A model generated the notes under the pieces. The model was not told where the DNA came from, searched no databases, and saw only the letters and a list, made by a program, of their open reading frames with translations. From positions 1-64,000 of the forward strand of contig JAQURS010000004.1 in assembly GCA_028715505.1 (NCBI GenBank): 64,000 bases of DNA, given 5' to 3'. The position numbers were made by a program, and so were the translations under genes. This document shows, one piece after another, positions 1 to 6,154 of the stretch (the first letter of the stretch is position 1; the number at the start of each line of letters is the position of its first letter). The stretch comes from Patescibacteria group bacterium. GTDB taxonomy: Bacteria > Patescibacteriota > Patescibacteriia > 2-12-FULL-60-25.

Positions 1-108
1 GAAAGCCGCGCCTTTGCCGGGGTTAACGTGCTGAAAATCCGTCACGATCCAAAGCTCATTGTTTTGGATGATGACGGCGCCTTTTTTGATTTCGCTTGGG
101 CTGCTCAT
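1..108 (-). CDS. efp: Elongation factor P, N-terminal part (cut by the window edge)
   Basis: The 36 codons visible read MSSPSEIKKGAVI...NPGKGAAF, which is the N-terminal KOW-like domain of EF-P. The conserved PGKG loop is present; its Lys32 matches the lysine (Lys34 in E. coli) that is modified in many species and reaches the peptidyl-transferase centre. EF-P relieves ribosome stalling at consecutive prolines. The rest of the gene lies beyond the left edge. A TTGACT-17-AATAAT promoter ends 10 nt before the ATG and there is no Shine-Dalgarno site, so the mRNA is probably leaderless or nearly so. Confidence 0.9.
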   Translation of the reverse strand, partial: MSSPSEIKKGAVIIQNNELWIVTDFQHVNPGKGAAF

Positions 109-118
109 AGGTGGCGGT

Positions 119-147
119 ATTATTATCGAGAAATGGCTCAAAGTCAA
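119..147 (-). promoter_or_regulatory. efp promoter
   Basis: On the minus strand the -35 TTGACT (142-147) and -10 AATAAT (119-124) are separated by exactly 17 bp. The ATG follows 10 nt after the -10 box. Confidence 0.65.
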
Positions 148-163
148 GAGTTTATATATATGG

Positions 164-190
164 AAAGGCCAGCGCGAGGCGCTGGCTTTT
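164..190. terminator. Intergenic hairpin, possible terminator
   Basis: GCCAGCGC (168-175) pairs perfectly with GCGCTGGC (179-186) around a 3-nt loop. Four T follow on the plus strand and three on the minus strand. It lies between the end of the leftward 153-codon gene and the efp promoter, so it most likely ends that gene's transcript. Confidence 0.55.
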
Positions 191-234
191 AGGCGGCCCG
201 TAGGAAAGTGGGCCAAAGGCGGGACTGACCGGAG

Positions 235-696
235 TCAGTTGGCGAGGGCAGGTTCGAGTCTTGGCATGCTCTGCGAAGCGGGCGGGGGAGTGCTGATGCA
301 GTTCGCTGCAGGCTTGGGACGGTCGAGATGCCGGTACTCGTTGCAAACGGCGTAGAATTCATCGACCAGCACTTGCGCGTGCTCGCGCCGACGCTTGGCC
401 ATGCTGAGGTCCGAAAGGGACCTGATGAGGCTCTGCAAGCCGCCGCGGCATTCGTTGAGGTCGCGACGGAGATCGCTGGCAGCCTTGGAGAGCTGATCCG
501 CGTACTCGACGACCCCGTGATTCTTGGCCATGACGACGGCCGTGTTGAATGCGACGAGCGAGTTCCTGTACCGCTCGGTGCGAGAGGACAAGACGACCTC
601 CTCGTGATCTCCGAGCTTTTTTCCGAAAGGCCCTGAGTTCACGATCCGCACCATGTCTTCACAATAGATCCTGAGTTGTCCTGATGTTCCTGACAT
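235..696 (-). CDS. Hypothetical protein, 153 aa
   Basis: I do not recognise this protein. It is mostly polar and helical-looking, for example a stretch around residues 60-110 rich in Leu, Arg and Glu, and ends in a Pro/Ala-rich tail. There is no signal peptide or membrane segment. The start is set by a GGAGGT site 5 nt upstream of the ATG and by a promoter (TTGACA-17-TATTTT, 730-758). It is monocistronic, leftward, with a hairpin behind it. The strong Shine-Dalgarno site and GC-rich codons differ from the core genes of the window. Confidence 0.7.
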   Translation of the reverse strand: MSGTSGQLRIYCEDMVRIVNSGPFGKKLGDHEEVVLSSRTERYRNSLVAFNTAVVMAKNHGVVEYADQLSKAASDLRRDLNECRGGLQSLIRSLSDLSMAKRRREHAQVLVDEFYAVCNEYRHLDRPKPAANCISTPPPASQSMPRLEPALAN

Positions 697-729
697 TGCG
701 TACCTCCATGGGAGTTGTCCCGGGGCTCA

Positions 730-758
730 AAAATACAGGATCTCCGCTGGGCTGTCAA
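730..758 (-). promoter_or_regulatory. Promoter of the 153-aa gene
   Basis: Minus-strand -35 TTGACA (753-758) and -10 TATTTT (730-735) with a 17-bp spacer; the start codon is about 27 nt downstream of the predicted transcript start. Confidence 0.6.
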
Positions 759-776
759 GAGAAACGGTTGGGGAAA

Positions 777-801
777 TAAAAAGACCTCTCACTCGAGAGG
801 T
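777..801 (-). terminator. Terminator of the small-gene operon
   Basis: ACCTCTC (784-790) and GAGAGGT (795-801) form a 7-bp stem with loop ACTC. On the minus strand it is followed by a T-rich run (777-783). The stem overlaps the stop codon of the upstream gene. Confidence 0.7.
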
Positions 802-1157
802 TAAATGGAGATATTCTTAGTTTTCTTGTAGTATTGGCGGATTATCGAATGGATCGATTCGAGATCTTCAATCGCGGGTAGTGGCTGTCGCGAGGCCTCG
901 GCTCTTCGTCGAGAATTGTCACCCGGTGTAGATAAACTTAGGTCGAATGGGTGGCCGCCTGATTGAATAAGCTCGTGAGCCTCTCTGTGCGCAATTAAAC
1001 GTTCTCTGGCGGCTGTTATTATTCTGATCGGGACTTGCCCGGATGCAACGATGGCGATAAATATAGATTCGTTGAATTGAGGGATTACATCGGACTCGGC
1101 TACTCGCGGTGGTTTATCCGCGATGTAATCTTCGAACATCTCATCTTTTTGGCTCAT
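801..1157 (-). CDS. Hypothetical protein, 118 aa, third gene of small-protein operon
   Basis: The function is unknown. The ATG at 1157 is chosen because AGAAGGA lies 5 nt upstream; an upstream in-frame ATG at 1253 would overlap the preceding gene and has no ribosome site. The protein starts MSQKDEMFEDYI and has a polar N-terminus, a short hydrophobic stretch (SIFIAIVASG) and an Arg/Lys-rich C-terminal half; no catalytic motif is visible. It is the last gene of a leftward operon of three small proteins (72, 69 and 118 aa) that faces away from a TrmB-type regulator. Confidence 0.65.
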   Translation of the reverse strand: MSQKDEMFEDYIADKPPRVAESDVIPQFNESIFIAIVASGQVPIRIITAARERLIAHREAHELIQSGGHPFDLSLSTPGDNSRRRAEASRQPLPAIEDLESIHSIIRQYYKKTKNISI

Positions 1158-1240
1158 AATATCCTTCTCTTTGATCGAATTTTCCGCCTGCCCATGCTTT
1201 GGCCCAGCGGAGTTGCTGAGCCAGAGGAGGGGAGTCGGAA

Positions 1241-1450
1241 TCAAGTGCCGCAAATACGGAGCGTTTGCGACAGGATTTGCGCGCGGATCAGGTCTTCGGG
1301 ATCGACGTTGGCCATCACATCGTTTTTGGCGCCGTACAAGTAAAATTTGACCATGCTTGCCACGGAGGGCGTTTCTTTTGCCAGCACGCGTCTAACCTTC
1401 CGTTTGAAGGCGGACGTGAAGAGTTGCATGATTTGATCCGAGTTTTTCAT
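1241..1450 (-). CDS. Hypothetical protein, 69 aa, second gene of small-protein operon
   Basis: The function is unknown. This is a small basic, helix-prone protein starting MKNSDQIMQLFTSAFKRKV. Its ATG overlaps the stop of the preceding gene as ATGA (1447-1450), the classic sign of translational coupling, so the two proteins are probably made in similar amounts and may form a complex. No domain is recognisable. Confidence 0.65.
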   Translation of the reverse strand: MKNSDQIMQLFTSAFKRKVRRVLAKETPSVASMVKFYLYGAKNDVMANVDPEDLIRAQILSQTLRICGT

Positions 1451-1665
1451 TTTCGTTTCACCGGTCGTTTGGGCAGCTGGTACCCAGCCGAGCTTTCCAA
1501 GATTAGGGCTTCACGATAAAGGGCGAACGCGTGGATTACTTTTTCGTAATCCTTGGGAGAAAGCAGAGCCAGTTCTTCAGCCACGCCGATCCACTCGCTC
1601 TTTTTGAGGGAATTGAGCAAGCCTGTGGCCGTTAGTCTCTGTTGCGAAACATGTCCACCGCACAT
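1447..1665 (-). CDS. Hypothetical protein, 72 aa, first gene of small-protein operon
   Basis: The function is unknown. An excellent AAGGAG site sits 8 nt before the ATG. The sequence begins MCGGHVSQQRLTATGLL and ends in a basic PKRPVKRK tail. It heads the leftward operon divergent from the TrmB-like regulator at 1818. A weak promoter (TTGGCG-17-TATCTT, 1701-1729) precedes it. The pairing of a TrmB-like regulator with an operon of small proteins is mirrored at 3.8-6.2 kb. Confidence 0.65.
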   Translation of the reverse strand: MCGGHVSQQRLTATGLLNSLKKSEWIGVAEELALLSPKDYEKVIHAFALYREALILESSAGYQLPKRPVKRK

Positions 1666-1700
1666 GATAGATCTCCTTGTCGAAGAGCAGTTGTACTAAG

Positions 1701-1729
1701 AAGATATTGATATATTGTGTGATCGCCAA
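1701..1729 (-). promoter_or_regulatory. Promoter of small-protein operon
   Basis: Minus-strand TTGGCG (1724-1729), 17-bp spacer, TATCTT (1701-1706). The boxes are only partial consensus matches. Confidence 0.4.
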
Positions 1730-1743
1730 GTATTTTAGAAAAA

Positions 1744-1758
1744 AATTAGCAACTAATT
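1744..1758. promoter_or_regulatory. Inverted repeat, candidate operator between divergent promoters
   Basis: AATTAG-CAA-CTAATT is a perfect 6-bp inverted repeat with a 3-bp centre. It lies between the leftward operon promoter (1701-1729) and the rightward promoter of the TrmB-like gene (1765-1793), a natural place for the regulator to control both. Confidence 0.5.
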
Positions 1759-1764
1759 AAAAAC

Positions 1765-1793
1765 TTGCTTAAATTAGCCAAATATGTTAGATT
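1765..1793 (+). promoter_or_regulatory. Promoter of first TrmB-like gene, with a motif shared by the second
   Basis: TTGCTT (1765-1770), 17-bp spacer, TAGATT (1788-1793). The segment TTGCTTAAATTAGCCAA (1765-1781) closely resembles TTGCTAAATTAAGCAA at 5311-5326 upstream of the second TrmB-like gene. Confidence 0.45.
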
Positions 1794-1817
1794 TATTTCG
1801 TCAATTATTTCCGACAT

Positions 1818-2570
1818 ATGTCTAGCAAAACAACTCTTTTAGCCTGGCTGACCCAAGCTGGGCTGGACGAACAACGGGCCAATATCTATTTGGCGGCCCT
1901 ATCTAAGGGCGAAGCGTCGGCCGCGGATTTGGCAAAAGAGCTCAAAATGGGCAGGACGACTATTTATGATAACCTGCGTTTTTTGGAAGAACGCGGTTTT
2001 GTTCAGACTTTAATGAGAGGCAAACGCAAGGTTTTCGTGCCCTTACATCCAAAGGAATTATTTAAGAAAATTGAAAGTCAAAAAGATCAACTCAAAGATC
2101 TGCTTCCGGATTTTTTGGCCATTTACGCCAATCAAGATAAGCGGCCCTTCGTCCAGTTATTTACCGGACCGTTTGCCGCCCGCGAAATTTACGAGGATAT
2201 CCTGCGGTCCGCCAAAGGGGAGTATGTGTATTTTTCTCCGGCTGCTTTGACGCTCCAAAATATCGACAGAAAGTATATTGAACAATGGATTGGGCGGCGC
2301 GTAAAAGCCGGTATAAAGTCCAGGTCATTGCGGGTCAAATCCAAGAGCGTGCCGCAGGCGATATTTTCAGAAGAGACGAAGTATCTGCGGCAAATCAAAT
2401 ATCTTCCAGAGTATGTTGATCTAAACTCTACGATTTATATTTATGGCGAAAATGTCGGTGTAATCTCAACGCGTAAAGAGGGCTCATGCTTCATTATCCA
2501 TTCGCCGGATATGGCTTATAGCCTCAAGCGGATATTTGAATTTTTGTGGGGAATTGGAAGTAGGAGCTAG
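1818..2570 (+). CDS. TrmB-family transcriptional regulator, 250 aa
   Basis: Residues about 8-75 form a winged helix-turn-helix (LTQAGLDEQRANIYLAAL..., then DLAKELKMGRTTIYDNLRFL) typical of the TrmB family; the remainder matches the size of the family's C-terminal effector domain, which in archaeal TrmB binds sugars. Ligand and targets are unknown here. There is no Shine-Dalgarno site at the ATG. The gene is divergent from the small-protein operon with a palindromic site between them, which suggests local regulation. The only other TrmB-like protein in the window starts at 5381. Confidence 0.85.
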   Translation: MSSKTTLLAWLTQAGLDEQRANIYLAALSKGEASAADLAKELKMGRTTIYDNLRFLEERGFVQTLMRGKRKVFVPLHPKELFKKIESQKDQLKDLLPDFLAIYANQDKRPFVQLFTGPFAAREIYEDILRSAKGEYVYFSPAALTLQNIDRKYIEQWIGRRVKAGIKSRSLRVKSKSVPQAIFSEETKYLRQIKYLPEYVDLNSTIYIYGENVGVISTRKEGSCFIIHSPDMAYSLKRIFEFLWGIGSRS

Positions 2571-2615
2571 AAACCATGTGCTGCCTTGTCTCATGTTCGA
2601 AGGAATGACGCAGCT

Positions 2616-2903
2616 TTATCCCAGGAGTTCGTGTACTTCCCTCATGAATTCATTCTTAGGAATACCTAAAAGTTTACAAACCGCGTCTTGCCAGAATATT
2701 CCGGTTTCCTGCATTTTGATGCGCGCCATTTTAGAGTCCTCATCCCCCGAATCCTCCATAACGGTTTCTTGAATTTCGATTAATGAACGAATCAAACGAG
2801 CGCGTTTCTCGGGTGACATTTGGATTTTAAGCGGTTCGAGTTCTTGCATTTTAGCTTCAAACAGTGAGACGTCCTTAGTATTCGGCTGCTCGAAATTTTG
2901 CAT
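2616..2903 (-). CDS. Hypothetical protein, 95 aa
   Basis: The function is unknown. This is a small acidic, Met- and Glu-rich, all-helical-looking protein (MQNFEQPNTKDVSLF...), without cysteine clusters, signal peptide or membrane segment. It converges with the TrmB-like gene, 45 bp away. No Shine-Dalgarno site is seen; an AT-rich TATCAGATATATG immediately precedes the start, so a leaderless mRNA is possible. Confidence 0.6.
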   Translation of the reverse strand: MQNFEQPNTKDVSLFEAKMQELEPLKIQMSPEKRARLIRSLIEIQETVMEDSGDEDSKMARIKMQETGIFWQDAVCKLLGIPKNEFMREVHELLG

Positions 2904-2973
2904 ATATCTGATACTTCAAATTAATGTCGAAATCTTATCAATATATTAAAACCGCGGCAAATCCCATCAAAGT

Positions 2974-2999
2974 AAAAACCGACCATCAAGTCGGTTTTT
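2974..2999. terminator. Bidirectional intrinsic terminator
   Basis: AAAAACCGAC (2974-2983) pairs with GTCGGTTTTT (2990-2999) around a CATCAA loop. The run of T serves the leftward gene ending at 3020 as well as any rightward transcript. Confidence 0.8.
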
Positions 3000-3019
3000 G
3001 CAATGGTTTTCGATTTCGA

Positions 3020-3364
3020 TTAGGGCTCCCCGACCTCTTGGGCCCACCTCTCTCTGCTCTTTTCCTCGTGGATTTCCTCCCATTCATCGGCCGAGAAGCC
3101 AAGTTGTTGCTGCAACAGCGCAATGCCAGCTTTCTCAAACTCGATTATGGCCTTGAGCGCGCCGTGGAACACTTCCTTCTCCTCTTCCGTCATCGTGTCG
3201 CGATGTAGCCTCATGTACGTGACGAGCTTCCCCTCTGCGCTCCCCTCGTACCCGCCTATCTGCTCGTGGAGGAGGTTCAAGAACTTTTTCACGAAATCCC
3301 TCTTGCTCAACGGTCCCTTTTCTATCGAGGTGGGTGTTTCGGAATGTTGCCAGCGTTCTGGCAT
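3020..3364 (-). CDS. Hypothetical protein, about 114 aa, start uncertain
   Basis: The frame is open up to 3541, but its first ATG lies inside the terminator hairpin of the upstream tRNA gene, so that start is unlikely. I use the next ATG at 3364 (MPERWQHSETPTS), which has no clear ribosome site. The C-terminal part looks like a real helical, charged protein (KRDFVKKFLNLLHEQIGGYEG, then TEEEKEVFHGALKAI). No domain is recognised. A strong terminator follows at 2974-2999. Confidence 0.5.
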   Translation of the reverse strand: MPERWQHSETPTSIEKGPLSKRDFVKKFLNLLHEQIGGYEGSAEGKLVTYMRLHRDTMTEEEKEVFHGALKAIIEFEKAGIALLQQQLGFSADEWEEIHEEKSRERWAQEVGEP

Positions 3365-3523
3365 ATTCAAAGGTGGTAAGGAGTTATGCGCGTCATCATA
3401 TCGGTAGCGCCCTCCGAGCGCAAGAACGCGTCGTTTGCCCGTCGTCCATCCCCACAGGATATTCAATGTATGGGTAGTCCCTTCCGACTCAGTCGCACGG
3501 TCAGCCGTCGTAATATATTTCCA

Positions 3524-3554
3524 TAAAAAAATGACCCCCAATAATGGGAGTCAT
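3524..3554 (-). terminator. tRNA-Gly terminator
   Basis: On the minus strand ATGACTCCCA pairs with TGGGGGTCAT (one G-T wobble) around TTAT, followed by a run of T. It lies 7 nt after the CCA end of the tRNA. Confidence 0.75.
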
Positions 3555-3560
3555 TTCTTT

Positions 3561-3635
3561 TGGAGCGGGTAGCGGGAATTGAACCCGCCTCTCGACCTTG
3601 GCAAGGTCGCATAATAGCCACTATACGATACCCGC
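3561..3635 (-). tRNA. tRNA-Gly (anticodon GCC), CCA encoded
   Basis: The minus strand folds as a complete tRNA. The acceptor stem is GCGGGTA/TACCCGC, the anticodon loop CTTGCCAAG gives GCC, and the T arm is GCGGG-TTCAATT-CCCGC. The discriminator T and CCA are encoded (3561-3564). A possible promoter TTGCGC-17-TAACTT lies upstream, and a terminator follows. Confidence 0.93.
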
Positions 3636-3797
3636 TTGGTTGGATTGTTACGGCGAATAAGTTATCAGATATCTAACCGCGGCGCAAGAGTCACCGAAAC
3701 AGGTAGTTTAGTCTTAGATACCAATTGTAGGAAATCCAGTGATTGGGTTTATCGGCAAAACAAAATGAGCGGTTTAGTGACTTGCTCGGGTCGGAAG

Positions 3798-4973
3798 TTA
3801 TTTGAATTGTTTGAAGATTTGCAGTTCCTCTTCGAGGAATCGGCTTCCCGCGAATTGCCACCACTGGTCAACGCATTTCCGATAGGCTTTCCGGAGGTCG
3901 AAATAGGGTTTTAGCTGCTCGACCGTGAATCCGCGGAGATCTCGTCCGTTGCCGTAGTATCCGCGTTGCAGATCAGAAAGCTTTTCGCCGATCGAATGGG
4001 CAGTCCGGTAAGCTCCATCAGCGTCGATCAGGAATGTCTCGCCAGGCCAGATGGACAAAGGGGCGTAGATGAATGGAATGTCTCGAAGAGTGAAGTGCAC
4101 TTCGCCGGGCGCAACACTTGCGCCCTTGAAGGCTTCTTTCATCTCGCGGCGGCTTGTCACAGCCGCCAGCTTGGCTAACTCCTGGTGCCTGTAGAGTCGG
4201 AAGAAAATTCTTTGCTTGCCATCCGTCTGTCCGTAGCGTCGGTAGATAGTCTGTGTTTGCTTCCAGAAGGCAGAGAGATTCGGCTGTTCCAAAGCCTCGA
4301 GGTGCGGCTTGGCGGGCGTGATGGTCGAGACGTGGAGCTCGTCAATGAGTCCTCTTCCGAAGAGCGCGTCGGCGGCTGCTTCAAGCCGGTCGTGATTGAG
4401 CTTGGTTATGGTGAACAATGAAGTCACCCTGCCGTTCGTTACTTCCCTGGCCACCTCAAGACCTCGCATGGCTTGTTTGTAAGCCTTGGGCGAACGTCGT
4501 TGTTTGTTGTGCGCCTCCTCATCCCCGTCCACCGAGATATCCAGCCAATCAAGTGTGAGGTTTTCTTGGCGGAAAGCATCGAGATGTTGCGTGTAGCTCC
4601 CGTTGTCGATTAGGCCGACCTTCAGATCCGGACGAATGCGCTTGGCTTCCGCCATGACGCTAATGTGCCAAGGATGAATGACGCGTCCTTCGTGCAAAAG
4701 CAGGGGATTGTTGCTGGGGAGCTGTTTTACTGCGCTTTTAACCAATTCTGGAAGGACTCTCCGTGAGCAGGCCTCGGTCGACTTGCTTGGCGGATAAATG
4801 CAGTGCGCGCATTGCAGGTTGCAACCGCGCTCGAAAGTCACCGAACACATTTCCGGGATTTCTTTTCTCAACGCCTGAAGCATGAGGCGGACCAGTTCGG
4901 TTTGGGTATGACCGGTCTTTCGTCTGGTCGCCAGGGCGTACCAATAATCGGTTGAAAAAAGTGCTCGTTTCAT
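3798..4973 (-). CDS. Radical SAM enzyme, 391 aa, next to a repeat peptide
   Basis: The CxxxCxxC motif that binds the SAM [4Fe-4S] cluster is present as C51-x3-C55-x2-C58 (CNLQCAHC). A strand with DISVDGDEEAHNKQR around residue 145 matches the DG..x.H...R segment common in peptide-modifying radical SAM proteins of the PqqE/SPASM kind. The paired cysteines of a C-terminal SPASM domain are absent. The ATG at 4973 has GGGAGG 7 nt upstream; a longer frame from 5222 would overlap the peptide gene. The gene follows the 62-residue peptide gene by 67 bp in the same direction. I infer a peptide-modifying role, but the substrate is unproven. Confidence 0.85.
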   Translation of the reverse strand: MKRALFSTDYWYALATRRKTGHTQTELVRLMLQALRKEIPEMCSVTFERGCNLQCAHCIYPPSKSTEACSRRVLPELVKSAVKQLPSNNPLLLHEGRVIHPWHISVMAEAKRIRPDLKVGLIDNGSYTQHLDAFRQENLTLDWLDISVDGDEEAHNKQRRSPKAYKQAMRGLEVAREVTNGRVTSLFTITKLNHDRLEAAADALFGRGLIDELHVSTITPAKPHLEALEQPNLSAFWKQTQTIYRRYGQTDGKQRIFFRLYRHQELAKLAAVTSRREMKEAFKGASVAPGEVHFTLRDIPFIYAPLSIWPGETFLIDADGAYRTAHSIGEKLSDLQRGYYGNGRDLRGFTVEQLKPYFDLRKAYRKCVDQWWQFAGSRFLEEELQIFKQFK

Positions 4974-5040
4974 TTGCTTCCTCCCATGGGCTTTCAACTT
5001 TAAGTCCAGGGGAAGTGCGGAGAATGAGAAAAGATCTCCG

Positions 5041-5229
5041 CTATGAGGAAGGAGCGTTGGTTCTTTTGCGCGGCTTGGGGCGTCGCGGCTTGGCGGGAGG
5101 ACGGGATCTGTCCTTTTTTGCTGATCCGATGTTGCTGACGGGCATTGCCTCTTCCCTCCGAGTTGACCCAATGTTGGTTGCGGGCATCGTTTCCTCCTTA
5201 TGAACCGATCCGGAATTCGCACCGGCCAT
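5041..5229 (-). CDS. 62-aa peptide with three 14-residue repeats, candidate radical SAM substrate
   Basis: A perfect AAGGAGG site lies 7 nt before the ATG. Residues 2-43 are three tandem 14-residue units in register: Asn at 5, 19 and 33; Gly-Ser at 7-8, 21-22 and 35-36; basic residues at 10-11, 24-25 and 38-39; Met-Pro at the unit borders (15-16 and 29-30). The core is N-[S/I]-G-S. Residues 44-62 are a Pro/Lys/Arg-rich tail. The protein is not related to anything I know. Repeats plus the adjacent radical SAM gene suggest a multi-core modified peptide (RiPP precursor); a small nucleic-acid-binding protein is the alternative. Confidence 0.7.
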   Translation of the reverse strand: MAGANSGSVHKEETMPATNIGSTRREEAMPVSNIGSAKKDRSRPPAKPRRPKPRKRTNAPSS

Positions 5230-5252
5230 TTTTGGCCTCCTTTGTGTTGTTA

Positions 5253-5281
5253 AGAATAGCATAAAAATTGAATTAAATCAA
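5253..5281 (-). promoter_or_regulatory. Promoter of the peptide/radical SAM operon
   Basis: Minus-strand TTGATT (5276-5281), 17-bp spacer, TATTCT (5253-5258). The predicted start is about 17 nt before the ATG, leaving just enough leader for the AAGGAGG site. Confidence 0.6.
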
Positions 5282-5310
5282 GATTTATGACCCTATTCGA
5301 TTAAGAAATT

Positions 5311-5326
5311 TTGCTAAATTAAGCAA
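5311..5326. promoter_or_regulatory. Inverted repeat shared with the other TrmB-like locus
   Basis: TTGCTAAATTAAGCAA has TTGCT/AGCAA arms. It lies between the divergent promoters and matches the motif at 1765-1781 closely. Confidence 0.45.
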
Positions 5327-5338
5327 TATAATTATATT

Positions 5339-5365
5339 TATAATTTAGTCGTCAATAATATTGAC
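5339..5365 (+). promoter_or_regulatory. TrmB-like gene -10 box with overlapping palindromic operator
   Basis: A perfect TATAAT (5339-5344) is followed by GTCAATAATATTGAC (5351-5365), a 7-bp perfect inverted repeat around one A, located at the expected transcript start. The flanks also give TTTAGTC (5344-5350) and GACTAAA (5363-5369). A protein bound here would block initiation, consistent with autoregulation. Confidence 0.55.
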
Positions 5366-5380
5366 TAAAATTGATATTTC

Positions 5381-6154
5381 ATGTACGATGACAATATTAT
5401 GGATCTCCAATCCGCTATTCAAAATCTTGGTCTTACGGAAAAAGAAGCCAAAATATATCTGGCCTTATTGCAATCCGGGCAGAGCACGGCCTATCAGATA
5501 GCAAAAAAAAGCGGACTCAAGAAGCCAACGACTTATGTGATCCTTGACGGCCTGATCGAGAGAGGCGCAGTCCGGAAAATTCTAAAAACAAAAGCCATGC
5601 AGTATAAAGCTACCGATCCGGTAGAGCTATTCGTGACCGCCCGCAGCCGAGTACAACAAGCCGAAAGCGTTTTGCCGGAGCTTCGCGCGTTAGCCAAAAG
5701 CGATAACAAAGTTGTGCAGGCGACTTATTACGAGGGCGTATCAGGCATCAGGGAAATGTATAATTTTTTAATGGCAGAAATGAAAGGTAAGGAATACGTG
5801 GGTTTCTACGCGCATGAAAAAGATACGCCCAAAGAACTGGCAAATTATTGGAATGATTTAAATGAGGAATTAGTCAGAAATAAAATTAAAAGGCGAGCCG
5901 TTACGCCGATCGACGAGACGACAAAACGGTACATTGAGAGTAGGGCGATTCCACGCGAGCTCGCGGACATCAAAGGCCTGCCGAAAAATGTTTACGACAG
6001 CAATATTTCAATCGAAATTTTCAACCAATATACCCAAATCATTTCCCATCGTTACGAGCAGGGGATCTTGATTCAAAATCCGGATATCGCGAATACCTTG
6101 CGTATGGTTTTTGAGATTGTTTGGAAAGCCGCTGGAAAATCTAGCGAAGCCTGA
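5381..6154 (+). CDS. TrmB-family transcriptional regulator, 257 aa
   Basis: The N-terminal winged helix (LGLTEKEAKIYLALLQSGQ, then YQIAKKSGLKKPTTYVILDGL) and the length match TrmB regulators. The C-terminal effector domain is unspecific to the eye. A second ATG at 5399 is an alternative start. The gene is divergent from the peptide/radical SAM operon and has palindromic sites in the shared intergenic region, so control of that operon and of itself is likely. It converges with the metallophosphoesterase gene, overlapping it by 14 bp. Confidence 0.85.
   Translation: MYDDNIMDLQSAIQNLGLTEKEAKIYLALLQSGQSTAYQIAKKSGLKKPTTYVILDGLIERGAVRKILKTKAMQYKATDPVELFVTARSRVQQAESVLPELRALAKSDNKVVQATYYEGVSGIREMYNFLMAEMKGKEYVGFYAHEKDTPKELANYWNDLNEELVRNKIKRRAVTPIDETTKRYIESRAIPRELADIKGLPKNVYDSNISIEIFNQYTQIISHRYEQGILIQNPDIANTLRMVFEIVWKAAGKSSEA

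Noticed and set aside
3365-3541. N-terminal extension of the hypothetical protein ending at 3020
   Set aside because: The first ATG is part of the tRNA-Gly terminator hairpin and the extension has atypical composition.
4974-5222. Longer radical SAM protein starting at 5222
   Set aside because: The extension overlaps the peptide gene and lacks a ribosome site, whereas the ATG at 4973 has GGGAGG.
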